64,000 nucleotides of DNA from Deferribacter abyssi (GCF_049472655.1 NZ_JAQNCS010000001.1:62001-126000), one strand, 5' to 3'. Counted from the stretch's first letter, positions 16,830-26,442 are shown. Notes: generated by a model from the sequence alone, not told the origin. Translations and numbers: made by a program.

Positions 16830-18037
16830 AAGCTGCAATTTATGCTATTGGAAATGAGATTTTAGAAGGTAGTATTGTTGATACAAATTCTGCCTACATT
16901 GCAAAAATCTTAACTGATTTTGGTATTAAGATAATGGAAATTAAAATATTACCTGATGATAAGGAATGCCTCATTAGTCAGTTTTTATACGCATTGGGCA
17001 ATTATGATGTTACATTAACTACAGGTGGTTTAGGACCAACTTTTGATGATTTAACTGCTGAAGCAGTTGCTGAAGCAGCTGGAGATGTGCTTGTTTTTTA
17101 TGAAGACGTATATTCTTCCATTGCTAAAAAGTTGGAAAGTAGAGGAGTAAAAATTAAGGAGAATCATACAAGACAGGCATATCTACCAAAGAAAGCCATT
17201 CTTTTTGAAAATAAGAAGGGGACAGCATTTGGCTTTGGTGTAGAGAAAGAAAATAAGTGGATAATTTCAATGCCGGGTATCCCTTATGAAATGAAACATA
17301 TGTTTGAAAGCTATATAATCCCTTTCATAAAACAAAAATTTAAATTGAAACAATTTTTTAAGAAAGATTTAAAGTTCATTGGAATACCTGAATCTGATGT
17401 TGATGAAGTAATTACAAAACTGAACCATCCAGACAATGTGGAAATAATAATAAATGTATCAAAAGGTGTAATTGTTGTAAGACTGAGAAGTTATGATTAC
17501 AATAATCTTATGATATTAGCTACTTCATTAAAAAATGAATTAGAAAACTTTTATTTTGGTGAAGATGATGATACAATAGAATCTGTAGTATTAAAAAAAT
17601 TATTTAAAGAGAACTTTACTATAGCTACAGTTGAAAGCTGCACGGGTGGATTGATTGCTAAGAAAATAACTGATATCCCTGGTAGTTCTAAAATCTTTAA
17701 AGGTTCTCTTGTTGCATATAGTAATGAAGTAAAAACGAAAATGCTAAACGTGCATAATGATACATTGGAGAAATTTGGTGCTGTTAGTGAGAAGTGTTGT
17801 GAAGAGATGATCTATGGATGTTATGAGCATTTTAAATCTGATGTTGTGGTTGCAACTACAGGTATTGCAGGTCCAGATGGTGGTAGTAAAGAAAAACCAG
17901 TAGGGACCGTTTTTATTGGAGTAAAGATTAAAGATGAAGTGTTGATTAATAGGTATAAATTTAGTGGTGATAGAAGTACAATAAGAGAAAGAGCTGCAAA
18001 TATGGCCTTTAAAATCTTATTGGAAAAACTGAGGTAA
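16826..18037 (+). CDS. cinA: CinA-family protein (nicotinamide-nucleotide amidase / competence-damage protein)
   Basis: The 403-residue protein has the two CinA domains. The N-terminal molybdopterin-binding-like domain (about 1-170) carries TTGGLGPTFDDLTAEAVA near residue 71. The C-terminal amidase domain (about 250-403) carries TVESCTGGLIAKK near 267 with the catalytic serine/cysteine region, and TTGIAGPDGGS near 345. CinA recycles damaged NAD by deamidating NMN. It overlaps pgpA by 4 bases and is part of the cinA-thpR-recA order common in many bacteria. Confidence 0.9.
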   Translation: MKAAIYAIGNEILEGSIVDTNSAYIAKILTDFGIKIMEIKILPDDKECLISQFLYALGNYDVTLTTGGLGPTFDDLTAEAVAEAAGDVLVFYEDVYSSIAKKLESRGVKIKENHTRQAYLPKKAILFENKKGTAFGFGVEKENKWIISMPGIPYEMKHMFESYIIPFIKQKFKLKQFFKKDLKFIGIPESDVDEVITKLNHPDNVEIIINVSKGVIVVRLRSYDYNNLMILATSLKNELENFYFGEDDDTIESVVLKKLFKENFTIATVESCTGGLIAKKITDIPGSSKIFKGSLVAYSNEVKTKMLNVHNDTLEKFGAVSEKCCEEMIYGCYEHFKSDVVVATTGIAGPDGGSKEKPVGTVFIGVKIKDEVLINRYKFSGDRSTIRERAANMAFKILLEKLR

Positions 18038-18047
18038 GGATGATTTT

Positions 18048-18602
18048 ATGCGTCTTTTCATTGCTGTCAAATGTGATGAAAAACTGAATGGTTTAGTTTT
18101 TAAATCTGGGAAAATGTTAGAAAATTTTGGTTTAATTAAGCCTGTAGAGTTTGAAAATTTACATATTACTCTTGCTTTTTTAGGAGATCAAAAAGAGGAA
18201 AATCATAAAAAAATTATAGACTGTATTGAAACGGCAAAAATACAGGAAAATATCTTTGTAGTTTTTAAAAAGTTTAATTACTTTGAAAGAAACGGGATTC
18301 CTTCGGTGTTTTTTTTGGAAGGGGAGTCTAACAGTTTGGTTTCTTTTACAAACGATTTAAGAAAAAAGCTAAAAGAAAAAAAGATATTTTTTGATGACAA
18401 AAAAAAATTTATAATTCATTTAACGGTTGCAAGAATTAAAAGATTAACTGATAAAAAGGGGTTTAAAGATTATATTGTAAGATTAAATGAAGATTTTAAA
18501 CCTTATAAAGCTCATATTAAGACAGTATATCTTTTTAAAAGTATTTTGACTCAGCATGGGCCTATTTATGAACAAATTTATGCGAAAGAATTAAATTGTT
18601 GA
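18048..18602 (+). CDS. thpR: RNA 2',3'-cyclic phosphodiesterase (2H family)
   Basis: This 184-residue 2H-superfamily protein has both catalytic HxT motifs: HITLAFLGD near residue 42 and HLTVARIKR near 124. ThpR (formerly LigT) opens 2',3'-cyclic phosphates on RNA ends. The location between cinA and recA is a conserved neighbourhood. It starts 10 bases after the cinA stop. Confidence 0.85.
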   Translation: MRLFIAVKCDEKLNGLVFKSGKMLENFGLIKPVEFENLHITLAFLGDQKEENHKKIIDCIETAKIQENIFVVFKKFNYFERNGIPSVFFLEGESNSLVSFTNDLRKKLKEKKIFFDDKKKFIIHLTVARIKRLTDKKGFKDYIVRLNEDFKPYKAHIKTVYLFKSILTQHGPIYEQIYAKELNC

Positions 18603-18616
18603 GGAGGTATTTACTT

Positions 18617-19630
18617 ATGGATGAAAACAAAAGAAAAGCATTAGAGTTAGCAATGAGCAAAATTGAAAGGGATTTTGGTAAAGGTGCGGTTATGCGCCTT
18701 GGAGATAGAGCTATTGAAAAGCCTCCTGTGATTCCAACAGGGGCACTGTCGTTAGATATTGCTTTAGGAATTGGTGGAATTCCTAGAGGAAGAATTGTAG
18801 AAATCTACGGGAGTGAGTCTAGTGGTAAAACTACGATTGCATTACATGTAATTGCTGAAGCTCAAAAGATGGGAGGGGTAGCTGCATTTATCGATGCTGA
18901 GCATGCTATGGATCCAGTTTATGCGGAAGCGATCGGGGTAGATATTGAGAATTTACTTGTTAGTCAGCCTGATAGTGGTGAGGCTGCGTTAGAAATTGCT
19001 GAAACACTTGTGAGGAGTGGTGCTATTGATGTTATTGTGATAGATTCTGTAGCTGCTTTAACACCTAAAGCGGAGATTGAGGGAGATATGGGTGATGCTC
19101 ATATGGGATTGCAGGCAAGATTGATGAGTCAAGCTCTTAGAAAGCTTACAGCAATAGTTAATAAATCTAAGACAGCTCTTATATTTATAAATCAAACAAG
19201 GCAAAAAATAGGAGTCATGTTTGGCAATCCAGAAACCACTACAGGTGGAAATGCTTTGAAATTCTATTCAACTATAAGAATTGAAGTAAGAAGAACATCA
19301 GCTTTAAAAGAGAAAGATCAGGTGGTAGGTAATCAAGTGGTGTGTAAAGTGGTTAAAAATAAAGTGGCTCCACCTTTTAAACAGGCAGAATTTGATATAC
19401 TTTTTGGGGAAGGGATTTCTAAAGAGGGTATTTTAATAGATATGGGTGTAAAAGAAGGTTTTGTGACAAAATCAGGAGCTTGGTTTAGCTATGGAGATAT
19501 TAGACTTGGACAGGGTAAAGAAAATGCCAGAAATTACTTAAAAGAACATCCGGAAATTGCAAAAGAAATAGAGCATAAAATTCTAGAAAAGTATGGAATG
19601 AATAAAGAAAATGAAAAAAAGGAGGAGTAA
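18617..19630 (+). CDS. recA: Recombinase RecA
   Basis: The 337-residue protein has Walker A GSESSGKTT near residue 66, the Walker B VIVIDSVAAL near 140, and the L2-associated NQTRQKIGVMFGNPETTTGG near 193. The start is ATG 18617, giving MDENKRKAL; GAGGAGG at 18601-18607 lies nine bases upstream, whereas a longer frame to 18596 overlaps thpR with no SD. RecA drives homologous recombination and LexA self-cleavage. No LexA box was recognised upstream. Confidence 0.97.
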   Translation: MDENKRKALELAMSKIERDFGKGAVMRLGDRAIEKPPVIPTGALSLDIALGIGGIPRGRIVEIYGSESSGKTTIALHVIAEAQKMGGVAAFIDAEHAMDPVYAEAIGVDIENLLVSQPDSGEAALEIAETLVRSGAIDVIVIDSVAALTPKAEIEGDMGDAHMGLQARLMSQALRKLTAIVNKSKTALIFINQTRQKIGVMFGNPETTTGGNALKFYSTIRIEVRRTSALKEKDQVVGNQVVCKVVKNKVAPPFKQAEFDILFGEGISKEGILIDMGVKEGFVTKSGAWFSYGDIRLGQGKENARNYLKEHPEIAKEIEHKILEKYGMNKENEKKEE

Positions 19631-20743
19631 TTGCTTCCATTAAATGAGATTTTAAAAAAGGCGCTTGCTAAAAGAGCTTCTGATATACATTTTAAGCCAG
19701 GTAAACCACCTGTTTTTAGGATAGATGGTGAGCTGATGCCTCAGCCTGATTTTATGAAAATTACTCCTGAAGATACATTAAAAACTGTGGCTGCAATTAT
19801 GCCCAATCAAATTAAAAATAAGTTTAAAGAAAATTTTGAAGCAGATTTTTCTTATAGTGTAAAAGGGCTAGGCAGGTTTAGGGTAAATGCATATATCCAG
19901 AGAGGATCTGTATGTATTGTTATGAGATCAATACCCATGGAAATACCTGATATAGATTCGTTGCATCTTCCTGAGGTTTTAAAAAAAATAGCTCTTGAAG
20001 ATAGAGGGTTGGTACTGGTTACTGGGACAACAGGTAGTGGTAAATCCACTACATTGGCATCTATGATAAGGCATATCAACGAAACAAAAAATGTTAATAT
20101 AATTACAATTGAAGATCCTATAGAGTTTTTGCATCGAGATCTTAAGGCAATAATATCACAAAGAGAGGTGGGAACTGATACTACGTCTTTTTATGAAGCC
20201 TTAAAGAGATCTTTGAGACAGGATCCCGATGTTATTTTAGTGGGTGAGATGAGAGATCTTGAAACTATAGAAACTGCAGTTTTAGCTGCTGAAACGGGGC
20301 ATTTGGTAATGTCTACATTGCATACTATAGATGCCCCAGAAACAATAAATAGGATTATTTCAGTTTTCCCACCATATCATCAGAGGCAGGTACGGATGCA
20401 ACTAGCTTCGGTTTTGAAAGCTGTTATTTCTATGAGGCTTGTTCCAAGGGCAGATGGTAAAGGACGGGTTCCGGCAGTAGAGGTTATGATAAATACTCCT
20501 ACTATAAAGGAATGTATAATTGATAAAGAAAAAACTCATTTGATTAACGACTATATTGAAAAAGGTAGAGAAGTTTATGGCTCACAATCTTTTGATCAAT
20601 CTTTGTATGATCTTTTTACGAGAGGGCTCATAACGTTTGAAGAAGCTATTAGAAGAGCAAAACGACCAGATGATTTTAGACTTAAAGTCAAAGGTATAAC
20701 GAGTGATTCGGGCCTTAATTGGGATAAAGAGAGTGAAAAATAA
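19631..20743 (+). CDS. pilT: Twitching motility ATPase PilT
   Basis: The 370-residue retraction ATPase has an N-terminal PAS-like domain (about 1-100), Walker A GTTGSGKSTTLA near residue 135, the Asp box ITIEDPIEF, Walker B LVGEMRD near 205, and the PilT-specific AIRRAKRPDDF C-terminal region. It depolymerises type IV pili at the inner membrane. Translation starts at TTG 19631, immediately after the recA stop, using GGAGGAG in the recA tail. No other pilus genes are in the window. Its position between recA and recX is unusual. Confidence 0.92.
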   Translation: MLPLNEILKKALAKRASDIHFKPGKPPVFRIDGELMPQPDFMKITPEDTLKTVAAIMPNQIKNKFKENFEADFSYSVKGLGRFRVNAYIQRGSVCIVMRSIPMEIPDIDSLHLPEVLKKIALEDRGLVLVTGTTGSGKSTTLASMIRHINETKNVNIITIEDPIEFLHRDLKAIISQREVGTDTTSFYEALKRSLRQDPDVILVGEMRDLETIETAVLAAETGHLVMSTLHTIDAPETINRIISVFPPYHQRQVRMQLASVLKAVISMRLVPRADGKGRVPAVEVMINTPTIKECIIDKEKTHLINDYIEKGREVYGSQSFDQSLYDLFTRGLITFEEAIRRAKRPDDFRLKVKGITSDSGLNWDKESEK

Positions 20744-21206
20744 TAATCCTGAAAGTTATCTAGTAAGGTTATTAGTGAAGAGAGATTATACAAGCTTTGA
20801 AATTAGAAAAAAATTACAAGGTAGATTTCAACTTGAAGAAGAAGAAATTGAAAAACTTTTAGGAAAATTTAAAGATTTTGGTTATGTAGATGATGATAGG
20901 TATAAATATAGATTTATTATGAGTAAGCTTTTATCTAGAGAAGGGCCATATTGCATTATTCAAAAGCTAAAGCTAAAAGGGATTAGTGTAGATATTAATG
21001 AAATATATAAAGTAGCAGAGAAAAATGATATTAATATAGCAGAAAATGCTAAGTTTTTAGCAAAAAAGAAGTTAAGACAATATTTAGAGAGATCTCAACA
21101 AGTTGAGATAAAAAAACTTTTTGAATTTTTAGTTAGAAAAGGTTATGACTATTTGTTAGTAGAAAAAACAGTTTCGGAGGTTTTGAATGAAAGTAATTTT
21201 TCTTAA
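20733..21206 (+). CDS. recX: RecA regulator RecX
   Basis: The 157-residue, helix-rich basic protein fits RecX in length and pattern: LVRLLVKRDYTSFEIRKKL at the N-terminus, then DFGYVDDDRYKYRF and GPYCIIQKLKLKGI repeats. RecX caps RecA filaments and inhibits RecA. The start is set at GTG 20733, which overlaps the end of pilT by 11 bases; the frame extends to 20703 but the added residues are not family-like. It remains near recA despite the pilT insertion. Confidence 0.8.
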   Translation: MKNNNPESYLVRLLVKRDYTSFEIRKKLQGRFQLEEEEIEKLLGKFKDFGYVDDDRYKYRFIMSKLLSREGPYCIIQKLKLKGISVDINEIYKVAEKNDINIAENAKFLAKKKLRQYLERSQQVEIKKLFEFLVRKGYDYLLVEKTVSEVLNESNFS

Positions 21207-21630
21207 AGATGTCAAAGGGGTTGCTAAAGCTGGCGAAATAAAAAATGTTAAGGATGGTTATGCGAGAAACTTCTTGTTTAAGAAAAATCTTGCAGTTGAA
21301 GCTACTCCTGCAAACATAAAAAAGCTTGAAGAAAGAAAATTACAAATGCAAGAAGCAGAATTGCAAAAAATTAATAGTGCAAAAAATATTGCTGAGAAAC
21401 TTAAGAATATTACAGTGAAGCTTGTGAAAAAGGCTGGAGAAAATGGAAAACTTTTTGGAGCTGTAACTGCAGCAGATCTTGTGCAATCTCTTAAAAGGGA
21501 AGGTTTGAACATTGATAAAAAGCAGATTGAGCTTCATGAACCAATTAAAAAAACTGGCGAATTTAATATTAAAGTAAATCTTTATAAAGAAATAAAAGGG
21601 GAATTTAAGGTTGTTGTAAATGCAGAATAG
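21187..21630 (+). CDS. rplI: 50S ribosomal protein L9
   Basis: This 147-residue protein has the standard L9 N-terminal domain MKVIFLKDVKGVAKAGE, with GYARNFLF near residue 28, a long lysine-rich connecting helix (about 40-75) and a C-terminal RNA-binding domain. SD CGGAGG precedes ATG 21187 within the recX tail. The rplI-dnaB order is common in bacteria. Confidence 0.96.
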   Translation: MKVIFLKDVKGVAKAGEIKNVKDGYARNFLFKKNLAVEATPANIKKLEERKLQMQEAELQKINSAKNIAEKLKNITVKLVKKAGENGKLFGAVTAADLVQSLKREGLNIDKKQIELHEPIKKTGEFNIKVNLYKEIKGEFKVVVNAE

Positions 21631-22951
21631 TAAGGTTAGAATTCCCCCACACAACTTAGAAGCGGAGCAGGGGGTTCTTGCGTCAATATTGCTGGATGAA
21701 AAAGCTCTTGATAAAATAGTTCATTTATTACAGCCAGATGATTTTTATCATCCTGCACATAAAGTGATATATTCAACTCTTTTAAAACTTTCGCAGGGGA
21801 ATAAACCGCTAGATGTGGTTACGTTGATTTCAGCTCTTACTGATATGAATCTCATTGATAAGGCAGGAGGAATTGATTATATTTCCACTCTTACTGATAT
21901 TATACCGAATTCTTCTAATGTAGCTTATTATGCTGCTATTGTTAAAGATAAAGCGTTGCTTAGAAATCTTATCGAGATAAGCGGTTATATATCTTCTAAG
22001 GCATATGAATTTACTGGTGATATAACCGATTTACTTGATGAAACTGAAAAAGCTATTTTTCAGCTAGCTGAATTTAAGTTAAAAGGTGATGTAAGATCAA
22101 TATCAGATCTTTTATCTGAGAGTTTTGAGTTATTACAAAAACTTTATGAAAAAAAAGAAGATTTGACTGGTATCCCTTCTGGGTTTGTAGATCTTGATAG
22201 ACTCACAAATGGTTTTCAAAATTCTGATTTAATTATAGTGGCTGGAAGACCTGGGATGGGTAAGACAGCTTTTGCTCTTAATATTGCACTTAATGCAAGT
22301 TACAAATTTGATAAATCTGTGGCAGTATTTTCTCTTGAAATGTCGGCTAATCAACTTGTTCAAAGGTTGCTTGCAGCTGAGGCAAAAATTGAATCTACGA
22401 AACTAAGAAATGGAAAGCTTAATTTGGAAGAGTGGAATAGGCTTGCTGCAGTGGGTAGTGAGTTGAATGATATTCAACTGTTTATTGATGATACTCCTGC
22501 AATTTCTGTTATGGAGCTAAGGGCAAAATGTAGACGTTTAAAAAAGGAGCATGGATTAGATCTTGTTATAGTGGATTATCTTCAGTTAATGACTGGTAGC
22601 AATAGTGATTCAAGGGAACAACAAATTTCTGAGATTTCTAGATCATTAAAAGCTCTCGCTAAAGAACTAAATATTCCAGTTATTGCTCTTTCTCAGTTGA
22701 ATAGAAGTGTAGAAAACAGAAGTGATAAAAGGCCTCAACCTTCTGATTTGAGAGAGTCTGGAGCAATAGAACAGGATGCTGATATAATCATATTTCTTTA
22801 CAGAGATGAGGTCTACCATAAAGACAGTAAGTATCAAGGATTATGTGAAGTTATTCTTGCAAAGCATAGAAGTGGACCTACAGGTAGTGTTTATCTGGCA
22901 TTTCTTAAAGAGTATACTCGTTTTGAGAATGCAGATCTTAGGACTGTATGA
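21620..22951 (+). CDS. dnaB: Replicative DNA helicase DnaB
   Basis: The 443-residue hexameric helicase has the N-terminal primase-interacting domain starting PPHNLEAEQGVLASIL, a linker helix, and a RecA-like motor with Walker A AGRPGMGKTAFAL near residue 203, Walker B LVIVDYLQLM near 315 and the arginine finger region KHRSGPTG near 418. No intein interrupts it. It overlaps rplI by 11 bases and ends the long plus-strand run that starts at hisB. Confidence 0.96.
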   Translation: MQNSKVRIPPHNLEAEQGVLASILLDEKALDKIVHLLQPDDFYHPAHKVIYSTLLKLSQGNKPLDVVTLISALTDMNLIDKAGGIDYISTLTDIIPNSSNVAYYAAIVKDKALLRNLIEISGYISSKAYEFTGDITDLLDETEKAIFQLAEFKLKGDVRSISDLLSESFELLQKLYEKKEDLTGIPSGFVDLDRLTNGFQNSDLIIVAGRPGMGKTAFALNIALNASYKFDKSVAVFSLEMSANQLVQRLLAAEAKIESTKLRNGKLNLEEWNRLAAVGSELNDIQLFIDDTPAISVMELRAKCRRLKKEHGLDLVIVDYLQLMTGSNSDSREQQISEISRSLKALAKELNIPVIALSQLNRSVENRSDKRPQPSDLRESGAIEQDADIIIFLYRDEVYHKDSKYQGLCEVILAKHRSGPTGSVYLAFLKEYTRFENADLRTV

Positions 22952-23071
22952 TTTTGTATACACATGTTTGATTGGTGGTGTTTAGTTATTTAAACATTTT
23001 TTATGTCTATTTTAAATGAATACAAATAAAATGCTTGTTTATAAAACAGTTAGGGAGACATTAAATAGTTG

Positions 23072-23099
23072 TTGATTATGGTATAATACTTGCTATAAT
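23072..23099 (+). promoter_or_regulatory. Probable sigma70 promoter for lpxC
   Basis: TTGATT (23072-23077) and TATAAT (23094-23099) are 16 bases apart, with a TG two bases before the -10 box. A second TATAAT occurs at 23082-23087 but lacks a partner -35. The lpxC start is at 23125. Confidence 0.5.
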
Positions 23100-23124
23100 T
23101 ACAGCTGTTTTGGGGGTATATACA

Positions 23125-24033
23125 ATGTATCAGACAACATTAAACGATAAATTGATTTTTAGTGGGAAAGGGCTTCATTCCGGAGAGTTTGTTAAGGTAG
23201 AGCTGTATCCAGCTCTACCGGATAATGGTATTACGATACGTAGAGCTGATATTCCGGGTACAGAACCTGTAAAACTCACTCCTTTTAATGTTATATCCAC
23301 CGTTCTTGCAACAACAGTTTATTGTGGAAATTACAGGATTTCTACTGTAGAACATCTTTTATCTGCACTTTACGGGTTAGGAATAGATAATGTTCATATT
23401 GATGTTTATGGTGATGAACTTCCAATTCTTGATGGAAGCTCATCAGCTTATGTGGATCAGATGAAAAATATTGGTGTGAAACAACTTAAAAAGAAAAGGA
23501 AGTATCTAAAGTTTACAAAAAAGATAAGACTAGAAAAAGGGGATAAATGGATTGAAATAATACCTTCAAGATATTTTAAAATAACCTTTGGTATAAATTT
23601 TAAAAATAGTATTATAAGCGAGCAAAAAAAGTTTATAACTGTTACTCCTAATACTTACTTGAAAGAAATTTCAAGAGCTAGAACATTTGGTTTTAAAGAA
23701 GAAGTTGAGCAGCTCTGGAAAATGGGGCTTGCAAAGGGAGGCTCTTTGGAAAATGCAGTAGTTGTTGATAATAATAAAATATTGAATGGGGATGGACTGA
23801 GATTTGATGATGAATTTGTAAGACACAAAATATTAGACTTAATAGGTGATATTGCTTTATTAGGCTACAGGTTTTTTGGACATATTCGGGCTTATAAGTC
23901 AGGGCATGAGTTAAATAATGTTTTTGCAAGAACTTTGCTTGAATCAAAAAACTGCTATAAAATTATAGAGTTAAATGATCAATACAGTTTTAATCCTTAT
24001 GAAACTCTTGTTCTTGAACCTCAGGGGACGTAA
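23125..24033 (+). CDS. lpxC: UDP-3-O-acyl-N-acetylglucosamine deacetylase LpxC
   Basis: The 302-residue zinc enzyme performs the committed step of lipid A synthesis, which shows the organism makes an outer membrane. Zinc ligands are in STVEHLLSALYG near residue 75 and in HKILDLIGDIALLG near 232. The catalytic histidine is in RAYKSGHELNN near 259. KGGSLENAVV near 210 is a further signature. ATG 23125 (MYQTTLNDK) is preferred over TTG 23110. A strong terminator follows at 24065-24087. Confidence 0.95.
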   Translation: MYQTTLNDKLIFSGKGLHSGEFVKVELYPALPDNGITIRRADIPGTEPVKLTPFNVISTVLATTVYCGNYRISTVEHLLSALYGLGIDNVHIDVYGDELPILDGSSSAYVDQMKNIGVKQLKKKRKYLKFTKKIRLEKGDKWIEIIPSRYFKITFGINFKNSIISEQKKFITVTPNTYLKEISRARTFGFKEEVEQLWKMGLAKGGSLENAVVVDNNKILNGDGLRFDDEFVRHKILDLIGDIALLGYRFFGHIRAYKSGHELNNVFARTLLESKNCYKIIELNDQYSFNPYETLVLEPQGT

Positions 24034-24064
24034 AAATATGACTGCAAAGCGGTCAAATGTTTGA

Positions 24065-24087
24065 GGGGGCTTATGCCCCCTTTTTTT
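24065..24087 (+). terminator. Intrinsic terminator after lpxC
   Basis: GGGGGC (24065-24070) pairs with GCCCCC (24075-24080) around TTAT and is followed by seven T (24081-24087). It is a textbook Rho-independent terminator 32 bases past the lpxC stop. Confidence 0.9.
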
Positions 24088-24163
24088 ATCTCTGATCCAA
24101 CAGTATTTAGGATTGACTAAGGTTTAATTTCACTTTATATAGCATTTTGAGTGGAGGTGACCT

Positions 24164-24505
24164 ATGTCTTTTGATGTGATAGAAAAAAAAGATATTGTTA
24201 TAATTATAATACCTACAAGACTTGATGCCTCAAATTCCCAGGATTTGAAAGATATCATAGCTCAAAAAGTGGGTGAGAAAAAGTTTAAGTTTATAATTGA
24301 TTTAAGTAACACGGAGTTTGTTGATTCAAGCGGCTTAGGTGCTATGGTATCTAAAATTGCTCATTGTAGGGCGAATGGGGGAGATGTAAAAATTGTTGTT
24401 ACTAATGATCGGATAAAGGAAATTTTTCAAATTACTCATCTTGATAAGGTGTTAAAAGAATATAAAAATGCTGATGAGGCAGTAGTTGCTTTTAACGAAA
24501 CTTGA
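24164..24505 (+). CDS. STAS-domain anti-sigma-factor antagonist
   Basis: This 113-residue single-domain protein matches SpoIIAA/RsbV-like antagonists. The phosphorylatable serine region is FVDSSGLGAMVSK near residue 56. Such proteins are switched by a partner serine kinase, but no RsbW-like kinase is in the window. SD GTGGAGGTGA precedes ATG 24164. It overlaps the next frame by 20 bases, so the two may form an operon. Its target cannot be read from the sequence. Confidence 0.8.
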   Translation: MSFDVIEKKDIVIIIIPTRLDASNSQDLKDIIAQKVGEKKFKFIIDLSNTEFVDSSGLGAMVSKIAHCRANGGDVKIVVTNDRIKEIFQITHLDKVLKEYKNADEAVVAFNET

Positions 24506-26366
24506 ACGGTATTTTGATATGCGAAAAGGTTTTGATCCTTCACAATTTCATCTATTAGAAGCAGATTATTCAAAGCCTCTTCTTGATATCCCTGTAGATA
24601 TAAAGAAAAAAATTTTGAATAGGCTTGCTTTACTTTATGATTCTGCAACTGCAAGAAAATGGTATCCTGAAATTGAAAGGTTAATGAAAGTCTATTATGC
24701 ATATAAAACTGATTTCATGAAAGAGTGGGAGAAATCTTTTGACCCTAAAAACAGGTTTACTGAAAAAGATATAGTATTGATTACTTATGGAGATATTATT
24801 GTAAATCGTTATAAAAAGCCTATTAAAATTCTTTCTAGTTTTGCCAAAAGATATCTAAAAGGAGTATTTAATACTATTCATCTACTCCCTTTTTTCCCAT
24901 ATTCATCTGATAGAGGGTTTTCAGTAATTGATTTTGAACAGGTTGATCCAAGGATAGGTGATTGGGAAGATATTCTAGAGTTAAAGAAAGATTTTAAATT
25001 GATGTTTGATGGTGTTTTTAATCATATTTCATCAAAGAGTAGGTGGTTTCAAGAATTTTTGAATGGTAATCCTGATTTTAAAGACTTTTTTATCGTTCTT
25101 TCTACAAAAGAGATGATTTCTGAAGATCACTTAAAGCTAATACTTAGACCAAGAACTACACCTCTTTTTACAGAATTTAATACGATAAATGGCAAAAAGC
25201 TCGTATGGACAACATTTAGCTCTGATCAAATTGATTTGAATTATAGAAATCCTAAGGTTTTAGCAAAGATGATTGATATTTTATTGTACTATGTTAGACG
25301 TGGTGCTGATATTATAAGACTTGATGCTGTAACCTATTTATGGGAAGAACTAGGGACAGAATGCGCACATTTAAAACAGACTCATGAGACAATAAAACTT
25401 TTTAGAGATATTTTAAATTTAGTGGCACCGCATGTAGCTTTGATTACAGAAACGAATGTTCCTCATGAGCAAAATTTAAGATACTTTGGTAATGGATATG
25501 ATGAAGCCCAGATGGTATATAATTTCGCTTTACCACCTTTGGTGTTGTATACATATTATACTGAAAATTCTGAAAAGCTTTCTAGTTGGGCAAGATCAAT
25601 TAAAAAGGTTTCGGATGAAACTACTTTTTTTAATTTTTTGGATTCTCATGACGGTATAGGGGTATTACCTGCTAAAGGTATTTTAGACGATAACGATGTT
25701 GATATGATGGTCTTAAAAACGCTCGAACATGGTGGTTTTATCTCTTATAGGGTAGAAAAAGATGGGAAAGAGGTTCCATACGAATTAAATATTACTTGGT
25801 ATAGTGCTTTAAATAATGAAAATGATGATGAAGATGAAGATATCAGGATAAGGCGTTTTATTTCTTCAAGAGTTATTGCATTATCTTTTATGGGGGTGCC
25901 AGGTATTTATATCCATAGTCTTTTTGCTTCTAAGAATGATGCTGAGGCTGTTCTAAATGAGAAGCAGACAAGGAGTATAAATAGAAAGGTTCTTAGTGAT
26001 AAGACATTAAAAGCTATTCTAAGTGATAAACATTCGCATAGTTATAAAGTATTAAAAATATTATTGGGTATAATTCAGATAAGGATAAAAGAAAAGTGTT
26101 TTCATCCAAATGCTGAACAGATTGTTCTTAATATTGATAAAAGAGTTTTTGCTCTTATAAGAAAGTATAAAAATGAAGTAATTTTGGTGATTGTTAACAT
26201 ATCAAAAAAGAGTTTTATTTTAGATTGTGATATAAGTGATTTTTTCCCGGTAAATTCTACATTATATGATCTTTTTACAGGTAAAAAATATCAGTTAAAA
26301 AACGGTAAATTGTCAATAGTTAATTCACCCTACGAATATTTCTGGTTAAAAGGAAGCAGTATTTAA
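24486..26366 (+). CDS. GH13 sucrose-phosphorylase-like glycoside phosphorylase
   Basis: This protein of about 615-626 residues is a family GH13 (alpha/beta)8 enzyme of the sucrose phosphorylase type (subfamily 18). Region I HLLPFFPYSSDRGFSV near residue 132, the nucleophile aspartate in IIRLDAVTYLWEELGT near 275, the acid/base glutamate in ALITETNVPH near 318 and the region IV histidine-aspartate in FLDSHDGIGVLP near 385 are all present. Relatives phosphorolyse sucrose, glucosylglycerate or glucosylglycerol; the substrate here is unclear. The start may be TTG 24486 or ATG 24519; neither has a clear SD, and 24486 lies inside the STAS gene. Confidence 0.78.
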   Translation: MLLTKLERYFDMRKGFDPSQFHLLEADYSKPLLDIPVDIKKKILNRLALLYDSATARKWYPEIERLMKVYYAYKTDFMKEWEKSFDPKNRFTEKDIVLITYGDIIVNRYKKPIKILSSFAKRYLKGVFNTIHLLPFFPYSSDRGFSVIDFEQVDPRIGDWEDILELKKDFKLMFDGVFNHISSKSRWFQEFLNGNPDFKDFFIVLSTKEMISEDHLKLILRPRTTPLFTEFNTINGKKLVWTTFSSDQIDLNYRNPKVLAKMIDILLYYVRRGADIIRLDAVTYLWEELGTECAHLKQTHETIKLFRDILNLVAPHVALITETNVPHEQNLRYFGNGYDEAQMVYNFALPPLVLYTYYTENSEKLSSWARSIKKVSDETTFFNFLDSHDGIGVLPAKGILDDNDVDMMVLKTLEHGGFISYRVEKDGKEVPYELNITWYSALNNENDDEDEDIRIRRFISSRVIALSFMGVPGIYIHSLFASKNDAEAVLNEKQTRSINRKVLSDKTLKAILSDKHSHSYKVLKILLGIIQIRIKEKCFHPNAEQIVLNIDKRVFALIRKYKNEVILVIVNISKKSFILDCDISDFFPVNSTLYDLFTGKKYQLKNGKLSIVNSPYEYFWLKGSSI

Positions 26367-26442
26367 GTATTGTGATATTCAAATAACTAAATAATATCAA
26401 TAGCTATTATTAATTTTTCAAATAAAAAACTGTTGCATTTTT

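Noticed and set aside
22952..23071. Hairpin TGTTTA-TAAACA after dnaB as a terminator
   Set aside because: The stem is six A/T-rich pairs without a T run; too weak to call.
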